Shown piece after piece: positions 10,176 through 24,900 of a stretch of 64,000 bases of DNA. The notes below the pieces were generated by a model that did not search any database, had not been told where the DNA came from, and saw only the letters and a list, made by a program, of their open reading frames with translations. Origin of the DNA: Wuchereria bancrofti (lineage: Eukaryota > Nematoda > Chromadorea > Rhabditida > Onchocercidae); the NCBI GenBank assembly GCA_005281725.1, contig SSBO01000003.1:2965824-3029823 (forward strand), written 5' to 3'. A program made the position numbers and the translations under genes. Every line of letters begins with the position of its first letter. Position 1 is the stretch's first letter.

Positions 10176-13100
10176 TATAAAGAAATTGAGCAAATATTTC
10201 GAGCATTTCACTATACATTGTTTTAAATTTGTTTAAATATGAATTGAATATTTTTTACTACTAGTAAAATTAAATGTTTAGATGAGAATACATTTACTAT
10301 AACAAAATTATTACTTACAAACAATTCTTAGGTGTTTAATTGTCTAATTCTAAACATTTAATTAATACATAATATAATTACACTGTTTGGTATTTGTGTA
10401 TTGTGTTATTTGAAAGATTTATTTAAAATAAAAAATCGCAATAATTACTTTAATTGCTAATGAATATCGCAATAATTATTTTTATTCGAAAACAAGGAAT
10501 GAAATTAATGTAATGTTCATTACTTATTGTGTTATGTCTGCCAGATTCGCATTATTTTCTTAAACTATGAAAACTTTTCGGCTTGCCAATATATTTATAA
10601 GTATTTTCTAATTGAATTTAAATTTTGCAGGAAAACTTTCTAATAATGTTACTTACAAAAAATTATTAATTTCAGCAATTAATTTGTGGAAATTGAACAT
10701 TTTAATAAATTACATCCGAATTTCTCTTTTCATTCATAAAAATCCATTAATCAAAAAAGGAAAAAAATCAATTTCCTGAACACAAAATGAAGAAAAAAGT
10801 TAATTTAAAATTTAGAATTGCCCACATTTCTATTCTAACGCTTACTTCTTATCCTTCCGACTATAAGAACTATGCATTAAGTCACAAAAACATTTTATAT
10901 AGCCGTAAAAATGATAATAGCGATAACGATAATAATAATAATGATATAATAAATGTAATTAATACTAGTAAGTAATAATTAACAATAATCATTAATAATG
11001 ATTAACAATAATAGTAATTATTAATAATGATAACATTAGCAATAATAATAATAAATGAATAAATAAACAAATGGATAAACGAATAAGTAAATAAATGAAT
11101 AAACAAATGAATAATAGTATCAAGCAAAGCTCAAACTTTAACTTTTTTGATTTGTTTCAGTCTTCTAAAATATAATCTGTCTTATCGAATATCTAGTATT
11201 TAAGTGATAATATTAACTTTTCGAAAAAATTTTCCGTCCATCTCTTAATTCATTACAATTTAACATTTTTTCATTTCAATTTCGACCATGAACATTTTTC
11301 CCGCTTTTTATTAAAATCGAAAATTTGTTTATTTATGAAAATGTTGAAATGTTTTGTAAAAAAGTTTTAAAAAATGATAAAACATTTACTGAAAAGGAAA
11401 AAAAGAAAATTATACAAAAACGCTTTTCACATAATTCATTCATATTTTGTCATTGTTGTCGTCGTTTTGAATGGATAATGAGAAAAAGGGAGAAAGAAAG
11501 AAAGAAAGATAATTTCTTAAATAGTTTAATTAGTTTTTTTGTTTTGTTTTTTTTGCCTTTCTATTTCTCTCTTTTTTCTTTAATAATTTGGCTTTAATGA
11601 TAGTAATAATATTATTAAATTTGTTTATTTGTTTTGTTTTCTTTCTCGAAATTTATTATTACCAAAAAAAAAAAGAGAAAATGAATTACGGTGAAATTTC
11701 GGAAAGGAAAAAAAAGGAAATTGTTTTGTGTAGATAAAGGCAAAAGCAAAAGAAAAAATATTATAACGAATGTTATCGAAAATTTTTTCGACATCTAATT
11801 AACAAAATTAATTACTTTTTCCATGCATATTTTGTTGTTGTTTTCTTTCCTTTTTTCTTTTCACTAAATTAAATATTTTATTTGTTTACATTACAACGAT
11901 AAAAGAATAACAGTTTTGGTTCACTAATTTTTACTAATTCAACAAAACGGAAAGACAAAAAAGAACTAAATGTTTTCAGTTTGCTAATATCTATGTAATA
12001 TTTGATAATTCAATAAAATAAAATAATCTTTTTGATTGAATTAGAATCATTCAGAATTACAATGTTTTAACGCATATAATTTAGCCGTAACAATGAGTGT
12101 TAAGGAGTTTTGACGTATATAATTAAGCTCAAAAGTTTGATATAAACAAAGTTTGACGTAAAGAGCTGTAATGTGTTTTTGCTTGAGTTAAAAGCGGTAC
12201 TTTTTTTTTACATTCAGAAAAAACTAAATAAGAAGAAATAAACAAAAAAGAAAACGAAGAATAATTTAATTAATGAAATGCTTTCAATTATTTATCATTT
12301 ATAGTTATTTTGAAATTATTATGTTTGTTTCTGAATATCTTCATTTTTTTTCATAGAAAAATGAAAGTCATTTTTTATTTATAATATATTTTAGTTAATT
12401 TATGACATATTTAACAAACCTATCCTTTCTCACCTTTCTTTTGCATAAACAACAATATATGATATCATTAAGTGGTTTTATTTATTTATTTTTTTTGTTA
12501 TCACTAGCACTAGTAGAATTATGGCTGTGATAATCAATTATCATTGTGATAATAATAACTTTTTCTATAATTATCACAGTGATAACTGTAATCGTAATTA
12601 TTAGCCGATAGTTTCATGATCAAAAGTTATTGAAGAGTAATACAATAAGAATAATACAGTTATTTAACAATAAGTTACTTAAAAATGCTACAATAAGTTA
12701 CTTAAGAGTAATACAGTAAGTCACACTTACCTATAACGTAATAATAAATAATGCTAAGAAATATTCAATATTCCTACAATAATTTATAATTAATTATTTT
12801 TTTTTTATTTGGCTATATATACTCTATTTTAACTTATTATTCCTCTAACAAGTAATATAATTAGTAAAAGAAAAAAAACTAAACTAGCAAAATCAGTTGT
12901 TTTTATGTGAAAAACATAAGTATGTCAGTTTGCTAATATATAGTTTAATTGCTACCGGAAAATGAGTTATACTGAAATTAACCGGATAATTTCTGATAAT
13001 TACCATCGATTTTTACTTTTAAACAAGCACCTTTAATAGACAGAGGTAGAATTTCAAACACTAAAATAATTCTATTCTAATTGGCGTAATATCACTTAGT

Positions 13101-15244
13101 TAAAAAATAATCCATCATTATTTTTCAAAGAAGGAAAAAGAGTTTGAAAATTTTGTTTACAATAAAATGAAACAATTTTAATTTTGAAATTGTAATCAAA
13201 AGTTTATCAGAAAAAAATTGTTCCTTAGCTTATTTTGTTTAAAATTTGAAATTTTAGTATGTGATGGATGAAAATATTTGTGGTAGTGAAACACAGGTAA
13301 TATTGATAATTTATAACTTATATAATTGCATCAAACAATCCAAACACTGAATATTTCGTCATATCAGATTATCAGCCACAACTGATAAGACTGAAAATTT
13401 GATCTTATATGATAATAGACTGTTTAGCCAATTTTTTCGTATAAAAATGAGTATAAATAAGTCTCACATTTTCTATTGGTTATAGAAGTTGTTATTCATT
13501 AAATAAACTTTAAATAAGTTAAAAATGATCGAACTGAAAAGTTGGTGTAAAAAAAAAGGAGCAAAAATGAAAGATAGGAATAAAAGATAAGTTATCCGGA
13601 AGAAACGTTATTTCAAGATTAATATGCAACATCAATCCATTAACAATCGATTGAAACTTTTGTCTATTGAAATAATTTGTTGAAAATGGATTAGCTAATG
13701 AAAGTTTAAGAAAAAGATTTAAAAAAACAATTAATTCCATCATAAATAATGATTAATGTATAGGAAACAAATAATTTAATCTTTAAAAATGAAATTTTCT
13801 ACTTATCACTTCCATCATATCATATCATCCATGCAAAATAAAAAAGAAAAAGTCAAAAAAATTACTTTAGAAAAAAGAAAAGACTATGTAAGCATTAAAA
13901 GGATGATCTTTGTTTCCTTCAAAAATAATTAAGACAAATTTTTAATGAGAAAAAAAAGGACTTATTTTGGAAAAATAAGAGTGTATTTGAATTAAAATGA
14001 AATTATGCTCAAGTTTCAAACATTATAATTAAAATATAACATTCAAAAGTAATAAAAAATTCCAGAATAACTTATTAAAAACAATATTAGCTAAAAAAGA
14101 AAAAGAAACACAAAAACTTTTCGGTAAACAATGAACTGTTATGAGTGTTTCGAATAAACAAATAAGTGGATTTATATACAATATGCAAAATATTATTCAG
14201 AATTACAATCCCAGAATATTTTATTAATTAATAATTTATTACAATTATCTGTTAGCAATGAATAATTCATAATAATTATGATTTAAAGGTAAAAAGAAAC
14301 TATCATAAAATCAATAAAACATATTTTTAAATGTAATAAAACATATTTTATAGTGTCATTGCTTTTTTTGCTCTAAAAATTATTTCTCACCAATATTTCA
14401 TCAGATTTGTAAAATTTTTCAAAAAAAAAAAAGAAAAAAAATACAAATACAAATTTTCATTATACACAGAAAAAGAAATGTTATCAATGAACGCTTGCAA
14501 AGATGAATTGCTTATCTTTGATGAGTGATATTTGTATTGCAGTTGCATTTATAACTTCAGTCAATAGCGCTCATAATCAGTGATAATCAATGATAATGAA
14601 GTTTGTTGCCATTTTTAGAACTAAATTGCAAATATCAAATAATTTAATATGCTGAATTATTCACTGCTTTAATTAATGTAATTTTATTCTTTTTCCCTTA
14701 TTAAACAAATTCCACTTTTCTTTTTTTTTTTCTCTTTTTCTTTTTTTCCTTGTTTGCTTTCATTTGCAAATAAATTTAAGAAAACCTTTTATAGTCAAAT
14801 CAGTCAATGATGATATTATATACGACACATTGATATCAATCTTATCGATTATTTTTTTAGAAATAATCAATATTGCTATTCTTTCAGTACTATGCTTTAT
14901 TGTTTTTTGATTAATTTTTTTTTTTTTATAATATAAAACTAAAATTGATGTCAATTATATTGACAATTTATCACTTTTAAAAAAGAGATGTTTACAAAAT
15001 TTGAAAAAATTGTGTTTAAGTACCATTATGTATATTATTTATTATTAAAATGATAAGTAACGTTCTTTTCTTCACCATAACTGCAAAACACGTACGTAAG
15101 TGCAGCTGCATATGCATTCAAAGAATGATATCAATAAGTGATCGGATGATATTGGAGTGATAAAACGACTTCTCAATAGATGAGTAATAATTAGATTAAT
15201 AAAAGAAATGAGTGAAATTAATGAAGGTCATTAAATCGGAAGAA

Positions 15245-15274
15245 GGAGAGAGAGAGAGAGAGAGGGAGAGGGAG
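15245..15274. repeat. (AG)n microsatellite
   Basis: GA-dinucleotide tract with GGGA interruptions. Confidence 0.8.
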
Positions 15275-18200
15275 AAAAGAAGAGATAGAGAAGCTTGCAT
15301 AGTGCATGCTGTTTTCAAATGAAATTAAAATAATAATGTAAGCATTTGAACAACCGAAACTGACAACTATCAAAGAATTATACAGAAAATAAAATTTTTT
15401 TTATTATTAATTATAATAAAATTTTTTAATTGTGAATAATCGATTGAAATATTCTCTCAATAAAGTAACATTTAATCCTTGAAAAAAGGAGAAAAAGGAT
15501 TAAAAATTTGGATTAGAAAAACGGAATTTAAGTAAATTATATGTCACATTTCAATAACAATTATCATATGTTTATATTAAAATTACATTTGTACCTCAAA
15601 TTTTAACAAATTTTCAGTGTTAACTTTAATATGGTTAATAGCTTATAAAATATTTCTGAGCTATATTTGTCAAGGAAAAAGAGATAAAAAAAAGAAAGAA
15701 AATTCTTTGAAATAAACAAATGTTTGGTTTTTATCATTTTTTAGAAATCGTTTTCAATTAGATTATTATCTTTTTATCAACAAATAATCTTATCTATGAC
15801 CGATTCATCACAATAAGTTGCAAAAATATTTTTTCCTGAAATTATCTTTGAATAATTTTTCAAATAATTGAAAAAAAAACAGAGTATTGATTGAATTTTT
15901 CCACATCTACTATAAGAATTTTCTTAAAGTACTTGTGTTAGAAATGAAAATTATTGCAGAAATAAAAATTTCAAATTCTCAATTTGTTATCTAGCAAAAA
16001 AAAAAAAATTAAACCCATCTGAGAATTTTATGCTTCCTATTTTAAGTTAGGGATGTAAAAAGTCTTCAAGAATTCATCAAAAATTTCTTATAATTAGTGT
16101 TGAGAAATTAGTATTACTTGTGAATTCATTTAATAACTTGTATATGAATAAAAAATATCAATTAGCAATTTAAATTACATTGAAGACCTCATTTTAAAAT
16201 TTTACAAATAATTTTAAGTTAAGGAATAAAAAAAGAGATTTAACACTTTAGTTGTTGAAAAAAACAGCATGAAATTGTGTTTGTTTGCAAAAAGAAAAAA
16301 GTTTTTTTAAAAAAAACTTCTGCATATTTCAGATAAAATTTAATTCAGTAAAATTCTGATGAAACCTATCCAATCATAAAAAAAGAAAAAAAGAATTGAA
16401 ATAAGGAGAAGAAAGTTTGACAAACAGTTAATTTCTACATTTAAATTAGTTTTTACATTGGCCATCATTGAATAGCTAAAAGTAATTATTCTGAAATGTT
16501 AGACAGCAAAATTTTGAAAAAAGAAATTTTTTCTGCACAAAAAACGAAGATAATCAGAAGTTAACAGTGAATTAATTAATCTTCAAAGGAAAAAAATAAA
16601 CAGAAGTGAAGTTTATTACTTACTAAATTTTTGATTTTGATCAATGATTGATAATAATTAATAACAATACAATTATAATCAATTAATTATTTTATTTCAA
16701 AAAAAAAAATGCATTATTTATCGCATTTATAATATCTTTGATTACTTCTCACTCTTATCAATGTTATCAGTTTTTCCTTGCTAATCACAAGATTTTATTA
16801 ATTTCAATTTTATTATCATTATGTCTAACTTAACGAGAAAAGTCTGTTCAAATGATGGATATTACGTCAAAGGGCAGCAATTATGGTTAGATAAATTCAT
16901 TTGAAATTTTAATTACCTCAAAATTCATTACGGAGGAGGAAAATGAATTTCTAACTGTAACTTTTTTTTTGCTACTAATAATACCTGTGATGCAATTCGC
17001 ATAAAACACAGAAATATTACGTTTGGTGCAAATGGTATTTGACATTTCAATATAATATTTAGTATTTTTGTTCATTGATAATATTTTTAATTTTAATGAG
17101 AGCTATTCGTTTAGAAACTTTATTTCAATAAACAAAAGACAAGTGGAAATGGAGCATTTGAATCGATGACAAAAAACGAAAAGACGAAGGAATTTTATGA
17201 AAAATTGTGGAATGCTAATCATTCATTTTCTGGGTGCTTTAGAAACTTAAGCTTATTTAGTTGTTTATTGGATTTCGTTTTAAAATTTATAGCTTTTAAA
17301 AGTAAAAAAAAAGAAGAAAACGACGAATATACCACTTTTTGAAATGAGAAATGTTAAAATCAAAAACCAAAACAAAAATTGTTGTGATAAAAAGAAAATA
17401 AAAAAAATTAATATATGAATTATTACTCTAAATACTGGTATACAGATAGATATATATATATAAATTCAATCATAAATAAGTCATCAATTGTTATCAGTTA
17501 AAGAAGTTTTAAATCAATTATAGATGAGTAGTAACATGGTCAGTTGCTGTTAGGGAAAAAATTAAATTCGATTTTTTTTTTTTAAATTTATATTCGATGC
17601 CTTAACTTTAGGTACACTTAGTATTCTTGGATGCATGATAAATTGTTGCAGGTAGAAAGACATGTTAGAGATTTTTTTTCTTAATAATTCACTTACTTTA
17701 TGTTAGTTAAATGAAATTAATCACAGATAATTACCGCTGCAGGAAAATGAAGCGCAAATGACTTTATCAAATATGTTTTGACAGACTAATGAACTCACAT
17801 AATTTAAAAGGAAAATTTTTTCATTTATTTTACGCAAATTCAATGTTATCTAAGACAAAAAATTCGTCATACTTTTGTCGTATGACATTTTGAAGAAAAA
17901 AAATCAAATTTATTCCAAAAAAAGAAAAAAATAAGTTAAATGTTTTGTAAATTTCCTAGCAAAATAACTTCATTTTCATTAAATTTTCTATTCTAAATCA
18001 AATTCCATGCAAAATAAATACTAATTCCTAACAAAAAAGAAACGACTAAACTTTTTTTAAAAAAGATTAGTAGATTTCTACTAATTAATTAACCGGTTGT
18101 ATAAATTTCTCATATTTTATCATAACAGAATGCATTAATTTAATAAAGTAATCCAACAAAAAAAAAAAACTTTACTTGTTTTTGCTAACATAAAACTGAA

Positions 18201-18941
18201 TTTTTGCTATTTCCAAAACAAATAAAATATCATAGCTTAGTTAGCCGAGAATTACTTAACTCATTCGTGAATAATTGAAAATTTTTACTTTTTATTTATT
18301 ACAATTACTTCCCTTTTTTCTTTCTCTCTTTTTTCTGTTCTTTTTGCTTTCAGTTCACCAATTCATTCGAAGAATTTTTGATGTGATAATTTAAAGATTG
18401 GACAAGATCACACAATGAAAGTTTTGTTGTCGATTTTGTTCACTTATCAAACAAAGGAAATACCTTAAGGATACATATATACATAAATTTGTTAAAATTA
18501 AAAAGAAAAATAGAGCAAATTACTTTACTTACTCAATTTGCAACCCTTAAATACACTTAAATATAAAATTATTATTCTCGTTTTTTATTTTTTTTTTTCA
18601 AAAAAAACTTTAATCATTCTCTCCTTTTTCCGCCATTTTTTACAAAAAATTTTCAAATTTTAAGCTTTCTAAAATATGTCATAATTTATATTTCAATGGT
18701 TAACAAAAAAAAGAGAAATTTCCTCCAAAATATCATAGCATCAATTTACAAATTTTTGTTTTCTTTTTTTCCATTTCCATTTCAATTTAAATTCATTCAT
18801 TATAGAATTATTGACTGTATTTTTTCTTCAGGCAATAATTTATCACTGTTAAACAGTTGTTTACTTTAAAAAATATTGCTAAAAGAAAAAAGGATGAAAG
18901 TTAATTGCTAACTTTATTTTCTCAATAATTTTCATTGCTAA

Positions 18942-21900
18942 ATGCTTTCTGTAAAATTTCTAGCATTTATATTTGCAATTTATGTGGAGATTTTCATTTG
19001 TTCAACTATCACTGAAATTTTATTAAAATCATCTGAGCATTTTGATGATGTAATTGCAAACGACATTTCCGCCTCAACAATTAGCAATGTAATCAATGCT
19101 ACTACCATTACCACTACTACTACAACTATTATTGACGGAATTCAAACTACTTTTATTGGTGATCTTCTAGAGATCAATTCAAATGATAATGATTTTTCAT
19201 ATATCAATGAATCGTTTGATTCAAAAATACGATTGAAATCATCTGAATCTCAGATAAGCAATTATATTAGCTCTAAGGGTACTTTCTTTTGTCGCTATCA
19301 AACTGTGCCATATAAAACGGCAAAAGTACGAATATATTCAAATATTGCAAGAGTTAATGAAGACAAGTAAGATTACGCAAATTTATGTATGTATCATTTG
19401 AAATTATTTTTTAGCATTATTATTAACTCTTTTTTAAATATGGCATCATTTCCAGTTGAATTTTTAATTTATCAAATAGTATCATGAAAATTTCAATGAT
19501 TATGAATGTGTGCTTTAACTTTAATTGATGATATATATGACAAATATAAGACAAATTATTGCTCTTTAGTAAAACTATTGAAATATGCCAGTAACTAAGG
19601 GTGAAATAATATTCTTTCAAACTAAACGACCAAAATGCAAATGACGAAATCATTTCGTTACGTTTTTTCATATTTCATTGTTAGTATAAACGAACGTGGA
19701 TGACTTTTCTTGTTATGGATGAATAAATGCATGACAATAGCATTAGCTGTTTTCCAAAAAACCTTTTAAGATTATCCATTTCTCTCTCTCTCTCACCCTC
19801 TCTCCCTCTTTCTTCTTCCACTTATCTTTGCATAAATTATATCACTTGCTTGTTTAGATAACATTTGATAAAAAATAGACGAAAGGTTTTAAATCGAATA
19901 ATTTCACCGTTTAACAATGAACAAGAATTATTGAAAAAAAAAAGGAAATTTTAAACGTTATTTGATGAATTCCTGAAGTTTTTTTTCTTTTAAAAAAAAG
20001 ATTAAATTGCAATATAATTCAATGATTGCAGAATTATATTTCTTTTTTTTAAAAAAAAGAAATTTTTTGAAAGGAAAGTAGAAATTATTATTGCAAAATA
20101 TTTCATGCCAAATTATTGAATTTGATATGAAAAGTTCTCAAATTATCACATACAAATCTAAAAATTTTCAAATTGTTCATAATAAAAGAAATATTAGTAA
20201 AAAGAGATTAATTATTCTATAATTATGCAAAGATAAATATGAACAGATCAAAATGAGCATAGTTGTTTTTAGTTTTATTTTTACTTATAATTTCGAAGTT
20301 TGTTTATTTCTTTTTTTTTGTTTTATTATTAGTTTATTTTATGATTTATATATATACATTTTTTTATGTACAATGTGTGTTTCATTTGTTTTATCTCCCT
20401 TTTTTTTGTTTAATTTTATCAGTTTTAAAAATAAATAGGTCAATTGTTTTTAGTGATATTGTTTAGATTTAAATTTTCTTTTTTTTTGGGTTTTGTTTGC
20501 TAATAATGTTGTGCGATAAGAAAGAAAAAATGGAAATTAAATTTTAATAAATGAAAATGAGAGGAAATATAACTGATGAATAACTTAAACTTATATTTGT
20601 AATACTGCTAACAAATACTATAAAATTATTTCACGATCGTTTTTTCTTTTTCTTTTTCTACGTAATGGAAGGAATTGATTAAAATATGACATATATATGT
20701 CTATGTAAAATATGTCACCAATGAAAATGTGACAATTATTTGAAATTGTGAGATAATTAGAAAATTTTGGTGCAATAAAAAAATTTAAGTCTTTAAAAAA
20801 AAGAAAAAAGGATGGAAATTGTATGATTAGAAAGTGAAGACTGGTTGATCAATTAATTGTGCATTTGTCAGAAGATGAAAAAAAAAAAGAAAGAAACTTA
20901 GACTAAAAAGACTGTAATAGTTTGGCTCAATTATTATATAGCCAATAAGATTAGCTTTAGTTTGAAGTATTAAAATTCATTCATAGTTTAACTAATCGAG
21001 TGAATGTATGATAAATGTTTTATTGATCATTTATCAGATGCTTTCTTTTTTAGGGATTAATTTTAATTTATAGGCTAAAAATTTAATTATTAATTTAGTC
21101 TTAAATTAGCAGCAACATTACAGTTTTTACTAATTGGATGAAATATTAAAAAATAAAAAAATACACTTTTTTTTGAAATTAATAAAAGAACTGAAATAAA
21201 ATAAAAGAAAATAAGTATATATAAAAGATTTATAAAAAATAAATGCCTAAAATAAATATAATTCTAAATGAAAAGAAAAAGGAAAATCATTTTGCACATA
21301 CAATTCTTTAATTTCAAAACTCATTTCATTGCTTCATTATAGTTTTCTTTTTAGATTTATGGTACCAATTGGTACCACTACGGAATTTAGCATAACAAAA
21401 AAAAAAAAAGAAAGAAGAAAACTTTTTTTTTCTTTTATATATACAGCAAATAAATAGCGTAATTAATCCATTGAAGTATTTTAAGATGGTAAATGGATGA
21501 AGGATCAATTTATTTGTTTCAGGCAAAGTAAGTCTCTTTCTCTCTCTCTATCTCTCTCTTGCTGTTTTTTTTTTGCTTTTTTTCACTTCATTTAAAATGA
21601 AGAAAATTTATTTACAAGTAAAAATGAAAATTGAAAAGTGAAGAGTATTAAACAGATATTAAAAATAGCATCAGTGATGATTGCTTTTTCTTTTTTAGAT
21701 AAGATAGAGAGGAAAAGAAAATTTTTATCAAATAATTAATTTTAATTTATTAATTAATTTAAAAATCAATTGGATTTTTCTTCTTTCTTTTATCAAAAAT
21801 ATAAAATCAATTATATTTATACACTGAGAGTAATTGTTTTATAGAAATCAATTATATTGTGGACGGAAGCGAATCATGGGAAGAGGGTAATTTTGAATTA

Positions 21901-24900
21901 AATGGTGAAAATCGTGATTTTATTATATCATTTCGCCCTGTATTGGCTATCTATCATCAATGTGGTCAACTAAAACGTAAAGTTAGTAAAATTTTGTAAA
22001 AAAAAAATGAATGAGAATTAAAAAATTCAACCATTAATTTTCTAATTTCATTATTAGGAACAATTTGATTTTATTGTGGCTAACCTTTAAATGTTAATCT
22101 TTAATATGATGTAAAAGTAATGTTTACATTAGATTACTGCAAGGAATAGTTGTAAATTAGAAACTGCACTTTGAAATGTTTTACTTAAATTTTAATTTCA
22201 AAATTTACAATTCTATAATATTCCAATATATTTTGAGGGGAAGAAAGAGAGAAAGAAAGAGAGAAAGAGAGAGGGGACGAAAGAAAAGAAATAACATTGA
22301 ATTTTATTTTTACATCAGTTTTGCTTAGAATTTTAACTTAATTATAAGAGTAAAATAAGAATAAACAAACTAGAATGCCTGACTATTGGCTACTAATCTC
22401 ACTAATGGATTTTAAAATGAAAAAGAAAGAAAAAAAAAAAGAAATAAAGAAAGAGCATATTGTCTTTCTGATAAGATTAAACCAAATTAATTTATTCTTT
22501 GGCTCTTTCTCTCTAATAGCTTCATCTGTCTAATTCATTTCGTGACAAATTGACAATTATCATTTCTCAAACTTTTCCAACTTCTATCACTTTTTCAATC
22601 ATTCATTTTTTTCTTTTTTCCTCAAATCTCATTTTCTTCTTTCTTTTCTTTGGCATTCATTTCCGGAAAAGAAAAGAAAAACAAAACAAAAGAAAAAACA
22701 TGAAATAATTTAACGCAGATGATTCAGTAAGTATCATTAGAGATACATTAAGTAACATTAAGGATATGACAGAAAATAAAATTTGATAAGAGGGAATTTA
22801 GAAATCAAATGATGCTAAATTTATAATCATTCATTCCTTCAACAATGATTTTTTAATTACGATTTAAAAAAGAAAAGGAAAAATATTTCAATAATTTACT
22901 GAAATATTTTTTTTTTTTGGATATATTACATATCAATCATTTATAAATACTAAATTTTTCATTTTAATTTGATTTTCTCAATTAATCTATACTTTACCAG
23001 TTCAAAAAAGAGAAGAAAAATGAATATAAAGATGAAATTAGAAATAATAAATGTTATTGTTGATTAGTTTAGAATGCAACATATCGTCTATTTATTATTA
23101 AAATTCCTGAACAATTTATTAATACCAATGAATCATTTCATATTGGTACTATTAATTTGGAATTATATTATCCAGGTCAAAAAGATGGCATCAAATTTAT
23201 TCATTTCAATAAACGTAAGTTTCATTTTATTCAACCAATTACAATCGTTGTAATTAATATTTTGAATTTTCTTTTAATGCCAAAATTAAATCTTAATTAA
23301 AATTTATAATTTTCGATTTTTACTATAATTTTTCTTTTCTTAATGTTATACCTATATTATTGTCAAAATATCTTAATAATACAAAAGTTCGAAATAATAG
23401 TCTTTGCTTGCACATTAACTGATTTAAATTCATTTATGTTAGACTTATTATTAAGTAAGGGATTTTATATGATTGTACAGGCAATCATAAAATGCTTGAG
23501 ATTAAATTTAAATTAAATTTTAAAAGATTATATAAAATGTTAATTGATTAATTATTTTCTATAATTAGTAGTAATGTAAAGAGTAATTATTATATATGAT
23601 AGGTAATATTAATATAGCACTTCAACTTCCTGTACTCAACATATATCAATAAATAAATTTAAATACTCCAAAACCAAGTATTTGAATTCTTTTTATTTAA
23701 AGAAAAAACACTTTGTATCGTATAAATTTTAAATTATTACACTTTTTTTTTATATTTAAGCAACTCAAACTGTTTCTTTCTAGTAAGCTGAAATTGTAAA
23801 TAATTTTTTTTTTGTACTTTAGCGCTCGAAATTAGTGGTAAATTATTTTGTGGTGAGCATTACAATATATCAACAACTGTTGTACGATTGTTTTCGACTG
23901 ATAAGCAAGGTGAAAACATCATTTTTTTTTTTTTTGGAAATTTCAAAATTAAAAAGGGAAAAAATTTGATAACTTAATAGATGGTAGATAGTGTAATATC
24001 ATGTGATATTAAGCTTTTAAAAGTTCGCTTTTGAGTTTGAAATGTTTAAAATGCTAAATTTCTTCTTCCAATCAATAAGTTAGAATTTCTCAAAGAATAT
24101 CAAAAATGTGAAAATACTGGAAGAATTACTTATTAAATTTACAATAATTAAAGCTTGCGATAAATGTGTGAAATATAGTTTTTTCATTTGAAAATCCATT
24201 TTATGCCAGTAATTTATTATAATTTCTAATAAATGAAATTCTTAAATTTTTTTCTTAAAATAAATTCTCTCATATTTCCTTCCAAAATTTTTCTCTTTCC
24301 TACAAATTTCAATCTCTTATAAGCAATCATTCAGAAATGAATAGTTTTATCATTGAACAACAACCAAACAATGAGGGATATTTTCGACTATCCAGTGGAC
24401 AGACAATACTTCAGAAACCTATTTTAGTGATAAATCATCAATGTGGTATGACATTTAATGAACGCCAAAAGGTTACTGACACATTAGTATCGTTGATTTG
24501 ATCAATTGATAATTTGACATTAAAATTTCGAAAATTCTCAAGTTGAAATTACTGTATTCGAAAAATAAATTGAGAAATTATCATAAGACTTTAATAATTG
24601 AACAATTGTTCAACTATAACTCAACTATGAAATAGTATATCATTATACTATTTTATGTTTATAGCTATTCAGGGAGAGTAATCGTCGAAAGATAAGAAAA
24701 TCGATGATGAATAAAACATAGGAAAGTGTAAAACACTAATTAAATGTAGAATAATTGCAGTGCAGATATTGTTTTCCTTCAAAAAATACCTAAATATTCA
24801 AGCCATACATGAAAACATTACTTCTCTTTCAGGATATCTACCGGCAGTTTACAATTTACATCCCATATTCCTACTATAATTCAGGAAGAATCGGTTTGAA

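Larger units (their letters stand above)
9700..18900. other. Gene-poor AT-rich region
   Basis: No exon chain is supported on either strand over more than 9 kb. It holds poly(A)/poly(T) tracts, AT palindromes near 10086-10180, an inverted pair of TGTGATAA-type motifs near 12530-12590, an (AG)n tract at 15245-15274 and trinucleotide-like ATA/AAT runs near 10910-11110. Upstream exons of the minus-strand gene ending at 8388 may hide here. A possible 42-nt + strand exon at 13255-13296 with a CAG|GTAATA donor is too short to trust. Confidence 0.45.

Noticed and set aside
9699..11980. Shared word ACAAAAARGAACTAAATGTTTTCA near 9700 and 11956
   Set aside because: The match is short and A-rich; the flanks do not align, so a mobile element cannot be claimed.
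13255..13296. Possible 42-base + strand exon (YVMDENICGSETQ) with TTTTAG acceptor and CAG|GTAATA donor
   Set aside because: No neighbouring exon was found to connect it; short splice-like pairs occur by chance in 9 kb.
20253..20466. Two hydrophobic + strand frames
   Set aside because: T-rich DNA gives Phe/Leu/Ile runs in any frame. They lie inside an intron of the tandem TTR-like gene.
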